From: Rusavskia elegans | Taxonomy: Eukaryota; Ascomycota; Lecanoromycetes; Teloschistales; Teloschistaceae | Direction of reading: 5' to 3' | NCBI GenBank assembly: GCA_011316305.1 | Contig: SAUG01000040.1 | Span: forward strand, 310,001-374,000 | Length of the DNA: 64,000 nucleotides | Shown here: in pieces, positions 13,201 to 24,412 of the stretch | How positions within the stretch are numbered: the stretch's first letter is position 1 | How the letters are laid out: each line of letters begins with the position of its first letter | Translations under genes and position numbers: made by a program | Notes under the pieces: generated by a model | Database searches by the model: none | Told to the model about the DNA's origin: nothing | What the model saw: the letters and a program-made list of their open reading frames with translations, nothing else

Positions 13201-13786
13201 ACCCGTTCCGCCTGGTCCCGGTGGCGTGCCCATACTCCCGTTTAGTCTCGCCCAAGCAGACCCCAAGAATGCACCAAACACCTCGAATACTCAAGCGAAC
13301 AAGAAAGCGGTCTGGAAACGCATGTTCGGCGCTAAAGGGTCCGGAGGAGGCAAAAACAACTCCTCAACGAAAGCAACGATACCAAAACCCGAATCTTCGA
13401 CCAAAAACAACAACATCAAACCGCCTAAGCAGAAGAAAACGAAATCATCCTCGAAGAAACCGAAGAGAGACGAGTTTGAGGAGATGCTGAATCGAGGCGG
13501 TTTGACCCTGCCCGAGGATGATAACAACAGAAGCCAGAAGAACCTTCAGGAGAACGGACAACTAGATGTCCGGGATTTCGGCACCCCGGCGCCTGGTATC
13601 ACAAAAAGGGATGTGGATGCGGTTAGTCAAGTAGGATCCATGAGAACAACGACGACGACGGCGGCAGCAAGCACAGGAGCAGGCAACGGGGCGAGCATGA
13701 ATGGCGAGAAAGGCGGTGGACAGAGTTTCATGGGGGTTGGGAAAGATGGGATGTGGATTTCGAGGAAGAATTTCTTGAGGACGTGA
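10219..13786 (+). CDS. Large disordered fungal protein with helical N-terminal domain, function unknown
   Basis: Proposed exons are 10219-11103 and 11156-13786, joined across a 52-bp intron (GTATCT to AACAG), giving 1171 residues. Residues about 70-290 are predicted by eye to be mostly helical (RRKMLLEQDEYQRTVAGRW, then LWKLVAQISFGMHLLQQGLA), with heptad-like leucines that suggest a coiled coil. The remaining 880 residues are rich in Ser, Pro, Thr, Arg and Lys, with many SP/TP sites, so probably disordered and phosphorylated. The tail has KKAVWKRMFGAKGSGG, a Lys-rich stretch, and ends GMWISRKNFLRT. I do not recognise a named family. The tidy intron and the ordered N- and C-terminal blocks argue for a real, conserved gene, perhaps cytoskeletal or cortical, but that role is a guess. 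Confidence 0.8.
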
Positions 13787-14861
13787 CAATGAGGGAATAT
13801 TGTGAAGTTTCGATCTTACGTTAATTGATTACTTGCTATCGTCTCATTTCTTAGCGCGGTGTTCTCGGATTAATGGCGATTTTTTCGCAAGGTCTTCGCT
13901 GTTGCTGCGATATGTTGTGATTCCGGGGCGGGGGGGTTTCCATTGTATATACTTGAACTCTTTCAAAAACTGGTACTATAAGCTTCTGACCTCTATTGAT
14001 ATGTAATCATAATACTATTCCTCACGCATCAAAGAGTTTATTGCACGATGCATCAATGGCGAGTACCGGAAGAAGGCCGAATGTAAACGTCGCTGCCGTG
14101 GTGGAGGTCACTGTGACTTTGTCCCTGACGTGCGCAAGCATTGGCTGTGCATCTGCACCTCATACGTAAAATCCAAAGATTGAAACAGGAGCACAAGTGC
14201 CGAGCAGGGGGAGAGAAAATGGTATATGGTCGCACGTGAAAAGTGTCACGGTGGAGGATCGTGTAACTCATAGTCGCTCTTTACCTGTCAAGGTTTTTGT
14301 CAGTATCTGCTTGTATTTGAAATTCTTCTAATTATAAGCCGTTCATTACTAAGGCTCCTTCCTCCGAGTGCTCTTCAGTTCAGATCTCGATAGTTTCATT
14401 GTGAAATGATTCTTTCCGTCATATTCACTGTGAAAATCGATAAATCTATCTATAAACTCACCTTTACGCCCACCGATCCATGGGCGTAAGTGGTCAATCT
14501 GGCAATGTACCTGAAAGTAAGTACTTCGTAACTTGAACTCTCCCTTACAACCAGCGATGTGCTCTGTTGCCGCGAAGAGTCATGGGGATTACCGTCGTCC
14601 ATGGTTGGCTATTGGCAATTGGTACCATACCAGGATTCTTGTCTATTATGGATATAGGCACGTGCATTCCATATCACGAATCTCAATTCTTTTTGCCCTG
14701 CTCATAATAGCGCATGGCGATGACCTTAACAGTTCTTATCGTTGTGGCCGTCAAACACGTACAAAAGTGGGTATAATCTTCTCACTCGCATCACAAATCC
14801 TCCGTTCATAGCCGGAGAAACCTGCCAAATCGCTACAGGTCCCAGAACTAGGACTTCTACT
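13787..14861. other. Intergenic between two convergent genes
   Basis: This 1.1-kb stretch lies between the stops of the disordered-protein gene and APC2. It contains AT-richer segments and a GC-rich run of ten bases at 13925-13938. Short frames (14053-14271 minus, 14533-14811 plus) have no recognisable content. Confidence 0.4.
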
Positions 14862-17485
14862 CTAGGCCTTGATCTTATACTGCCCCCCAACAACTTCCAA
14901 TTTCCCTTCTTTAACCCTCCCCTCCAAAAAACTCTTCAGCTCTTCGTTCCCGAACGGGAACCCGCCGGGCACCACAACCTTCAACATCATCACGATCCTC
15001 GCCAACGGCATCGCCCCCTGATTCGTCAGCATCCCCATCACAAACTGCCAGAAGACTTCCATCTTCTCCTGCGCGATATCTTCTTCCGAACGAAGGGCGT
15101 GCGCAGGGCCAGATGTTGCGGCGTCGGCGGCTGCAGCTGCGGTAAGCAGAGTTGACTGCATGCCCTTGGAGGAGATTGATGGGTCGAGGGTTGAGGACGG
15201 GAGGGTTTCGAGGACGTGGTAGGTATCGGCATGGGAGGAGGAGGGGCGGAGGACCAGTTTACCGACCCAGAATGTGAGGGCGTTACGGACGAAAGATTCG
15301 GACATTGAGAGCGAGGAGGTTAATTCTTGGACTGTTTTCGTGACAGGCCGGCCGTCGTGGGACTCTTCGTTTTGGAAAGCGTAGATGACGCTCGCTTGCC
15401 AGGTTTGTACTACTTCCGTGACGCTACGGTCTTCCAGATCGAGCTGGACGGTGACTTGGCCCAAGGCGTTCAGCCAGGTCAATTTCCTGGATTGCTTGAG
15501 CGTTTCGAAAACGGTGGCGTAGAGTGTTTGAGAAGCCGAGATCTCAGGGGGAAGGGAGAAATCTTCGGAATGGAGCGAAGGCCAAAAGAGGTGGGAAAGG
15601 ATACGGGCATGCAATTCAGGTACTGGTTCAGTCCTCTGACTCGTTACCTTTTTCTGTTCAATGCGGATGACATGATCAACGCGGCGGGAGTCGACAATGT
15701 CTCGAAGCATGACTTCGCAAGCCTGGAGTGATGGTTCACCAAAGCGGAGTTTGAGAAGCTCAAGAACACAGATCTCTTTCTCGAAAGCTTGTGCTTGCTT
15801 CAGCAACCGTTCCCCGAGCACCTTTTGAAACTCTTTGACGAAGATGTCTTTGGTTTCGAAGAGGCTTATTAATGACCCTATGACGTCCAGATGTTTCGAT
15901 TTCTTATAATCAGGGCCTGCATCAACAGGATCGGGCATCCATTCCATATCGTCGAAATCGAGATCCGCGTCATCGTCTTCTTGCGCTGCAAGAGCGGTAC
16001 TGTTTTGAATTTCTTCTGCCAACTCTGGTAGGACGTCGCTACTGGATGACGTTTCTTCCGCATCAGCCAGAAGACTGGATACCACGATAACGGCTGTATC
16101 ATCTCGATCTCGCAGGTAACGCCGGATGGGTCGAGCCACACGATCGAGGAGGACCCCCTTAGGATCAAGAAGTGAAAAAGCACGAATGATCGAAATGTAT
16201 ACCTGCAGTATCTCGGTCGTTGCAGCTCCAGGCTGAAGCAGGCGGCGACTTAGGACTTCGCAAAAAGAATTGGTGACATGCGTCCTTGCAGCTGTATTGA
16301 TCACGTAACGTTTCAAGTCTTCAATAGCGCCCCTGCTGTCGTTCTCCCATTCGACGATAACGTTGAATAGTTCCTCTGTCCTGAGAGCACCCAGGTGGTT
16401 GATTGCGATTTCTTGCCACTTTTCGACGTCGGAAAGTGCAATCTCGGTCTCGGAAGTTGGTTGAGGTCTTGTGCCCGTATTCAAGTGGGCAAGCATTTCA
16501 ACGATGTAGCGAGCAAATCGATTCTCCACCCAGTACCGCATTTTGGCAGTAACTTTTGAGCGTGACACCCATTCGCCAGCGTAAGTTTGCTTGATGTGAG
16601 TTGACAGAACTCCACTCATAACCTGTGCCAGGATCTTCTGCAATCGAGAACCTCCCATTCCGATATCTTGAAGCCTGGTAAGCAACCGACGGACGTTCGG
16701 AATCTTCCGTTGCTCGGTAGTAGACGAATCGCTTTGGATTTCAAGTGAAGCTTCGGCATGCATCTTGAACAACTCGCTAAGGTCATCGTCGATCTTTTGT
16801 TGAGGAAGAGAGTATGTGAGAAGACCCGTCAGGTTAGAAAATATCCATTTCTTCTCCTCTTCTCCCGCACTAGCACAAAGAGGATACACATGTTCCTGGA
16901 GGTTGTGGAGATAGACTGTATGGGCTCGTTCCAGGTACATGACTACGTTGGACACGCCGTACTTAGCATCCGGATCTTCAAGCAGCTGGAGATGGTTAGA
17001 ATATCTTGCTACCGGTATCAATCGTCCGTACCAACTACCTGAAGTATTCTCGGGCGCACATGCTGGATAAAGTGCCGAAGCCCGGCCTCCTCGAAGTACC
17101 AGTGCAGGAGGTCATGTTGTTTTTGACCCTTTCGTAACCGAGCACCAGGTGAGTCCGGGGATGCCACATATCTCAATGTAGCAGCTATTTCTGGAGTGCA
17201 CGTCTTCCACCATTTTCCGTTTAGTCGGTTGAGATCACTACGGTCATTGATAGCAGGAAGTTGCTCGTTAGGCAAGGACAAGAAAGTTGTAGCGATATGC
17301 CAGGCACGCTCCCATTGGACTTGTTCGGCAGCAGTGTCTTTTAGATCCCAATCAATGGTAATCTGAGGTTCAGCAGATCCTTCGAAGCCTGCGGAACCCA
17401 AGACTGGTGTTGCTGCAGGCGTGGGAATGTTATATTCACTCAAAGGAGGGAAAACGGCGGCAAAGATTCGATCGACAGCCGTCAT
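14862..17485 (-). CDS. APC2: Anaphase-promoting complex subunit 2 (cullin-family scaffold)
   Basis: Proposed exons (complement) are 17039-17485 and 14862-16985, joined over a 53-bp intron, giving 856 residues. The protein starts MTAVDRIFAAVFPPLSEY. Around residues 490-760 it has the cullin-homology region (FVKEFQKVLGERLLKQ, LLKLRFGEPSLQACEVMLRD, LSHLFWPSL). The C-terminal winged-helix module reads EVFWQFVMGMLTNQGAMPL and ends LEGRVKEGKLEVVGGQYKIKA, as in Apc2. In the anaphase-promoting complex, Apc2 holds the RING subunit Apc11 and supports ubiquitination of cyclins and securin in the nucleus. An upstream in-frame Met at 17596 would add 37 residues; I favour 17485 by family fit. Confidence 0.92.
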
Positions 17486-18010
17486 CTTCACGAATCCGTG
17501 AAGGCTCTTCTCATGATAAAAGCGCCGCAATGATTCGCGATCACCCTGGTCGGCAGATGACTGTTGAGGTTTTCCACATTGAGGGCGCGTACACAAAAGG
17601 GGGGGCGGTTGCCAAACTCTGTCAATCTGCAGATCTACTCTGTGGACTTGTTCGTCCCGCGAGCAAAGTCATGATCTAAAAAAGTATTGTTCTGATGGGA
17701 GCAGTTTCGATGTGTCGACCATAGCTGGGAAACCGTCAATGATATGAGACCTGGACATCGATGTGAATGGTCCAGTCAGGGTTACGTCAAGATCACGTGA
17801 TCACGCGTTTGTCTCGCGTTTCGCCGATTAGCCCTTGGAATCAGCCACTCACTACCTATCCACATTCAATCTCATCTCTTCTCAATTAGGCACCTCTTCA
17901 TCACATCTGAGCGAGATCATATACCTCAACTGATATCCTTCTCTTGTCCCGTTGAGTCTCCTCTATCGATTGTTGGAAATCTAAGTTGGTGGAGATAATC
18001 CCAGATTGAT
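17486..18010. other. Divergent promoter region, APC2 and RNase H-like gene
   Basis: About 0.5 kb between divergent starts. TCACGTGATCACGCG at 17791-17805 contains an E-box-like CACGTG. No coding signal is seen. Confidence 0.4.
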
Positions 18011-18795
18011 ATGTCCTTGATGGATGATGACGAAGAAGGCCAAGAGGGTGTGATTGGGAGGAGGTTCGTTCTCTGCGATTTTCTGCAGCGAGTTCCTCTG
18101 GATGAAATTATCCGGACCTGCGAAAAATGCAGCAACTTTTTCGTCTGCTGTTGCAGCTGCCTACCTTACAAAGATCTGGCATCGGTGGACCTGAAGACGA
18201 CGGGAGGCTTTGCCATCACTTTCGGCTTGTCTTCACGGACGGCGCCTGCCGCAACAATGGCCAGCCTGGCGCCACTGAAGGGTGGCACTATGCTGTTCCC
18301 ATCACCGCCAACTTAGACCATGGACAGAGGAGAACAAGCCAGCGTGCAGAGCTGCTGGCTGCTCTATCGGGTTTGCGACTGATGGTTGCCGCTGATCAGC
18401 TTAACGAGCTGAAAAAAACCGGACCACCAACAGAGGGAAGGAAGTCCTGGGTCGTCGCGACAGATTCAGAATATGTTGTGGTTTGGAAAGGCATGACGGA
18501 ATGGCTTCCAGCATGGAAGGTGTGTTTCCGATGCATCCTTTTTCCCAGATGTCCTAACCGTGATGCTTGTAACCCCAATCATTGACTGATTCTGATGAGA
18601 ATGAAGAACGACAAACTCCGCAATAACCGTAAGGTCAAGCCAGCAAGCCTGGATCTATTTCTACAGCTCGATGCCGTTCTCACCAATGAGGAGATAAAGG
18701 GAGTCGAAATCGGTTTCTGGCATGTGCCCCGCGAGTACAACACGATAGCAGATACGCTTACGAAGCAAGCCGCTCAGCTCGGAGATCTAGAATGA
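18011..18795 (+). CDS. RNase H-fold protein, possibly frame-broken at its N-terminus
   Basis: The RNase HI catalytic set is visible: FTDGACRNNGQPG (first Asp), SQRAELLAALSGL (Glu), WVVATDSEYVV (Asp), and, after an 87-bp intron (18520-18606), FWHVPREYNTIADTLTKQAA (final Asp). The protein would cleave RNA in RNA-DNA hybrids. The 3' exon is 18607-18795. The 5' end is a problem. A frame starting at 18011 encodes a Cys-rich module (CEKCSNFFVCCCSC) that fits the zinc-ribbon-like leader I expect in this fungal family, but the catalytic frame is shifted relative to it and has its own Met only at 18127. No intron of credible length joins the two. Either there is an indel near 18190-18225, or translation starts at 18127. 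Confidence 0.72.
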
Positions 18796-19397
18796 AATAT
18801 ACCATATCAACGATGTCTATCATGGTATGACATCAGAGGATACGATGACTAACGAGCGGTGGGACGAGATCCGAAACGCCTGGCGACACTCCTAAGCAAT
18901 CGAATGGGGACCGCTTTCTTCATCGGTGGGTACCAAAACTCTACCTTTATGCGTAGCTGACGCTCATAGCTGGTCTCAGAGGAATGAATGATATGGAACA
19001 TGGGGTCCGATGCAGTTCCCAACATAGACGTGAAAAGTAGGGTGCGGCCGACAAGGAGAGAGATGCTAGCAACTTCACTGAGACTTGATTGAAGAAGGAA
19101 ACGAAGGGAAGGGTGCTACGGAGCGTTTGTCACTCGAATGCCATTGAGCATGTTTGGACTCGGATGACGTGTAGCATCCAGCTTATGCAATATCATACCA
19201 TACAACATCAATCCATTGATGTTCCCGTTAACCTACGATTGACATTGTTTGTCTCCAGTCCCCTCTTTCCATGTAGAGTATACTTGACCTACTGAATGGC
19301 ATGTCCACAAACGTACTTTGCGACCTTCCCAATCGGTCTGAAGCGTCATCCTTCGTGTCCAGGTATCTCAGATGACACTATATATTGCTAGATCGTC
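18796..19397. other. Intergenic, 0.6 kb
   Basis: Lies between the convergent 3' ends of the RNase H-like gene and the Zn2Cys6 factor. One 68-codon frame (19089-19295) has no recognisable content. I see nothing else. Confidence 0.4.
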
Positions 19398-22220
19398 TTA
19401 GCTCATGTAGTTCGGGTTGCTATCAGGCGGAAATAGTTTATCCCACTCATGCTACAAGAACTGTCAGCACCTTACTGCGTCAAAACGCTACTCGCTGACA
19501 TACCCAGTCTATATCAATCGTCTTATCGCCCTGTATAGGTGGTGCTGACACCGGCATCGCAGCCTGTGGTGCTGGGCCGCTAAAGGGTGGAGCATCCGAT
19601 CTGAGCGTTTCAGGTCCTTGTGTATGCTGACTTGTTGCTCCTGGTGCATAGCCGTACGCAAAATCTCCATTGCCCTGCTGCACCTTACCAACAGCAGCGG
19701 GCGGAGAAGCACTCGATGGGTTGCCAGAGCGCGTAGACTGATTGCCGATACGCTCGAGCATGCTTGATGGCGCCATAACCTTGCGTGAGGCGATGTAGAT
19801 GCCCATCTTGTCGCGGATTTCAGTCATAACCCATCTGCCTCTCTGGTCCTTGGGAATGTTGGAAGGGATCTCAAAGACATAGTCTAGGCAGCGCCAAATT
19901 CGGTCGGCTTCCTTACGATTAGGGAAGGCAAAGATTTCCATCAGGAGGAGCAAAGCAGAGTGGTACTGTTGGATTCTATAGATGAGGGAAGTCAATTTCA
20001 GCCTCACTACGTTAATGGGTGATACGAGACTCACGCAGATGAATACCATGCCCAAGGGCTTAGAGCAGGTGATGTTTCGAGTGAGATTGCGCGCTCCATG
20101 ATTTCTGTGCCTGAGCTGATGATAATCTGTCGGAGGCGACCTGTGGGGCATTAGCCAGTGACCCTGCTAACGTATCGGAATGCTTGCTTGCCCACCCGGT
20201 ATCTGGTATGAGACGCTATTGTGGTAGCTTGTAGATATGTTAATAAGGGTGGCAGAAATCGAAACTGGTTATAACCCACCGGTGGAGGACCATGATATGC
20301 ATTCTCAAAGTGACAATCTCACAGATTTGTCGTCCAAGGTGTTGTATGGGAATATTATCGTTAATGAAACGAAGATACTTGTCTCTCATCATCTTCCGGA
20401 AGTTTTCGATCTTGCCTAACACAGATGTCAAGCTGATTTTTTTCTTCTCCAATCTCTGCCGATCAACCCAGACAATACGGCACATCTCGTTGGCTTCCAT
20501 TCTGATCAAAGTAAGAGTCATATCGGTCCATCTGGAAGCAGACATTGTCGGAGGATCCAGCGCTTCCAGCTCTTCGTCATCAACGTTAAGAGGGAACTGC
20601 GTATCAAATTCGTCAGAACGAATATGCGGTCTTGGACCCTGCGCTTCGCATGTTCTGATATCCAGGAAGCATATATGGTACCAGATTAAGCGGCGAACGT
20701 GTGTTTCGACCGGGCCAAACCCATATTCGGTGCCGTCTCGGTGAAGTCCCATGCATTCAGCTATACGCAAAGCCGTTCCTACAAGAGCGCTATGGCTACG
20801 AGAGATCTCGCCGCGGCACAAAGGTATCTGTCAAGTCTGATTAGCACGGATATGCAGTAAACACACATTGGCAGATTGAAGGAGAACATCCAGCCTCGAT
20901 CTTGTAATTCAGGTATAAGACAATCTGCAAAACATGATGCTACGCTGGTCTCGGGGTACTTATGGAACATGAATTATATAGAAGAAAGATAGGGATGCAT
21001 AGACTGACGGTGGCCTACATACTGGAAGAGAAAACTTACCATGTACATAACGAGCGCTTGTAGGGTCTCCACCTTGGTCGTTCTGATGACATTCGCTCGG
21101 CCCAGAGCAGTCTCTGTGCCCATTTGGAAATTGTCTACTAGGTCTTTCTTCGATGTTCCAAACGCCATCAAAACAGCATTATCGGACATGCTGACAACTC
21201 CCGAGAATAGTGCAGCGAATACGACGGCTTGCAAAGAGCCAGTCGGCTCAACCCCCATTTCAACGTCTGCCCAGAAAGCATCATATCGTCGCTGGAACGA
21301 GGGTTTGTGAACGATGCGACAAATCGGGTGAACGGCCAGCCAATACTGGTTCAAAAGACGATTTGCAATGATTTTGGACGGAAGATAATCAATCAGAGAT
21401 GCGGAGCTCTGACCACTAGAGAAGAAAAAACTACTGGAAGGGGCAATGTAAGTGGGACCCGGAGCCAGGAATTTGTTATACTGTGGGCTTGTGACATGAT
21501 GTGGGATAGGTGCCTCGGGCGTGAGGGATTTGTGGCTTTGAGAATGATGGTCGGCGACATCGTCGTTCAGAGAGACTGATAACTGCAGGATATCAGCCCC
21601 GGTATTTGACGTACGTCCATGGGCCTGAAAGACTCGGGGCGTACCTCTTCAGCCATCTTTGGGCGGAAGAAACCACCTATACGGTCACTCAATCTCATTC
21701 GGCCCATGGCAAACCCCAGGTCGGCGAGGTCATCGTCTGCATCGTCATCATAGACAGCGTCTGCTGTAGCCAGAGGCGTTGGTTCCAGATTTTTTTCGTC
21801 TTCGGGTTCTGGGGCAAAATCAACTTGTTCGCCTTCTGGATCCGCCTTCCAGGATTGCGGCCGTGTGCTGTTGCGAGCAACGTCTTGCTCGAGGACTCTT
21901 TCCAATGAACCCATCTTCTCCTTGATTTCGGTGAGCCTCATTTGGGAGGCAGAGTCTAAAGCAGGGGCAAGGAAGACACAGTCCCTTGTATTTTTGGTGC
22001 AGTTGGCACATGGATGGGACTTGTCGCATTTGAGCTTCCGCCTCCGACACTCGAGGCACGAAGTTATCATACGGTTCCTTCTCCGGACACGTGGAGCAGC
22101 AGTCGCTGGCGGAGCCGGGGAAATCCCAAGAGCGCCGTTGGAAGACTGCTTTTCCGGAAAGGGGTTTCCGTGGCCACTTTGGTTCGGAGAGAATCGTGGC
22201 GGTTGGCTTGTGGTGTTCAT
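19398..22220 (-). CDS. Zn2Cys6 fungal transcription factor
   Basis: Proposed exons (complement) are 21645-22220, 21040-21582, 20280-20827, 20196-20227, 20035-20140, 19504-19975 and 19398-19451, giving 776 residues. The binuclear zinc cluster is complete, with Cys at residues 55, 58, 65, 71, 74 and 81 (SCLECRRRKLKCDKSHP then CANCTKNTRDCVFL), preceded by a basic stretch and followed by a likely coiled-coil linker. Next come YNKFLAPGPTYIAPSSSFFF and the fungal-specific transcription factor domain (YWLAVHPICRIVHKPSF, ALVGTALRIAECMGLHRDG). The tail ends DIDWHEWDKLFPPD, typical of one fungal subgroup. It should act in the nucleus as a DNA-binding regulator; target genes cannot be read from the sequence. 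The intron at 20828-21039 is long (212 bp), and exon 4 is only 32 nt. Confidence 0.88.
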
Positions 22221-22990
22221 CGCGATGGCTGTTTCGGCCGTCTCTTACGGCCGTTGTACGCTGCAGTGGAACCTCCGGCACACTCACAGCTGCAAGTGTT
22301 AGTCCGCTAATTCGATCCACTATATTGAAACAGTGCATGACTTCATACCTATCCAGTGATCTGATGCCCCAAAGCCTCGTTGTATTGATGAATGATGATA
22401 AGTTCAGAGCATATCCCAGCAGGGCTAAAGAATTGTTTGCAATGGAGATAACAGAGATTTTGTATGAGACGCATGAAGTGGCAACTTGCAGGTGCGGAGT
22501 AGGTTACACAGTCGCATTACTTGTCCGATGCCTGTATCAATTGCAAATCACGCCGTTCGAGGTCCTGGCCAAGTCGCGACTTCAGATCCAAAATACTTGA
22601 GCTACGAGAGGGCAAACCATTGTAACCTGGTGCAGCGTGTTCCCTGGTCGATACAATCTCACACTCAGACATCAGATATCGTATCGTCCAGACTGCTTTG
22701 CGTCGCATGAAGGTCATCCCTTGGCTGCTTGGCTGCCCTCCTTCGTTCGCGGGTAAAAGTACTCTACTCCGCACGGGGTGCAGGTCGACATGGCGATAAC
22801 CAGCCCCCCAATTTTCGATTACCGAGGGCTCGAATGAACTTCATTGTACTCGTCAGGTTTGTCACGTGGAAACACCCTGTCGCCTATTTCCGCCCAAATC
22901 CGCCAAGAAGTGTTTCATGAAAAACCTGACTGAGTACTAGCAACGAGCTGTGCGATCGGAACGCTATCAACCTACGAAGCTTTGAAAGCA
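22221..22990. other. Divergent intergenic region
   Basis: Sits between the divergent starts of the Zn2Cys6 factor and the barrel-domain protein. Plus-strand frames here (22091-22600) are antisense to the zinc-cluster exon or lack any recognisable content. Confidence 0.4.
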
Positions 22991-23718
22991 ATGGCGACCG
23001 AAATCGCTACCCTACCGCTACAACCAGACGTTGACCTCGAAGATCCTAATTCTGCCGCTGGCCAGGTCTTGGGAAATACATTCAGTGTTTTAAGAGAACA
23101 GGATGGTTATCAACGTGCATATCACGGTCGTCAGGTCGAGAATCCAAACATCTGGCAACTCCTTGTTGGTATGCCAGACCGCGCCAAATGAAGACCATAC
23201 CTGACCATCGACCCATCTCTACAGACTGGGACTCTGTAGACGCCCACAAGAAGTTCATGACTCAGCCATACTACGAACCCTTTGTCAAGCACCTAATGTC
23301 TATCGTCGACGACGACATCCAGTCCTTGCTCCATGCGCACTTGTCCCCCCATCCTCCATCTGCGGCCGTCAGCGGCACAACCAGTCCAGTGACTGAGATG
23401 ATCACGCACTACTTTTCGGCCGACATTTCCAAGTCCGAGCAGTCATCCTTCGAATCGGGCATGAAAGAATTTTTTAAGTGTCTGGAAGAAAAAGCAGAAG
23501 GGTTCAAAGGCTTTGCTGGTGGATGGGTGGTCGAAGAAGTCGAGCATGAAGGTGTAGAGGGCAAAGCAAAATCGTGGCAATCCTGTGTGGGATGGCAAAG
23601 CGTTGAAGCACATATGGCATTTCGAGAAACGAAGGATTTCAAGGACAATGTTCACTTGATAAGACCCAATTTCAAGAAAGCGATGACGGTGCATCACACC
23701 AAATTCACAGAGGTGTAA
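22991..23718 (+). CDS. Dimeric alpha-beta barrel domain protein
   Basis: Proposed exons are 22991-23168 and 23225-23718, giving 223 residues. It begins MATEIATLPLQPDVDLEDPNS. Across the intron the reading is NIWQLLVDWDSVDAHKKFM, followed near the C-terminus by SWQSCVGWQSVEAHMAFR. The two W-x-S/D-VEAH-x-x-F halves are typical of ferredoxin-like, dimeric alpha-beta barrel proteins related to antibiotic-biosynthesis monooxygenase-like domains. Many fungal members of this kind are uncharacterised, so no reaction is assigned. No signal peptide is seen. Confidence 0.82.
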
Positions 23719-24412
23719 AAGCAGATCTGACAAGAAGAGAGGACTTCAAGAGACACAATAAAGTAAGACAACAGGTGCTGTCGGCATCACCACAATATAT
23801 ACAATGGTCCCTCGGATGCTGTTATCGCATGAACCACTACGCAAAGAAAGTCAAATTGCCCGCGAGGTTCTGGGAGATGTTTTGCACACACAATCACCAA
23901 TTCACTTTCCATCATGTGTCTCAACAGAAAGTGTCCAATTCGGCAACTTACTAGATCCAGCACATCATGCTTCAATACACTCTTCGTTTGACGCCTTGTG
24001 CCACAATCTTCCTATTTTTGAAGGTCGACATCGTGCTTTTGACAAGCTCGCTACCTATGTCGGAAATCAATCGTAGGATTTCGTTCTAACGGTTGCTAAG
24101 ATTTCACTATGAAGCTGCTTCTTATAAGCGCGTACTCAAACGACCAATGGCCAATGTAATGACGTTGAAAAAGTACTGGATACCCACGTTGCGATAGAAT
24201 TTCAGTGCAGAAAGACGAGGGCTGTCAAGGGGTGGAATGAGTAGCTTGCATTTCAAAATTAGCGCCTGGGGCGTACTCATTTCATCTCAAAATCCACTTC
24301 TCTACTGGTGACGTCTAAGGAATCCAACCTTCCCTATGAGCACCCCGCATAACGACGATGATAACCAGGAAAGATACAGAACTTATCATACCGCACTGCA
24401 TACGACGAGGAG
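23719..24412. other. Intergenic, 0.7 kb
   Basis: 3' flank of the barrel-protein gene and 5' flank of the CUE/SMR gene. An ATG at 24336 opens a 35-codon frame that ends at the stop overlapping the proposed first exon of the next gene; it could be an upstream ORF or reflect a wrong start choice. Confidence 0.35.
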
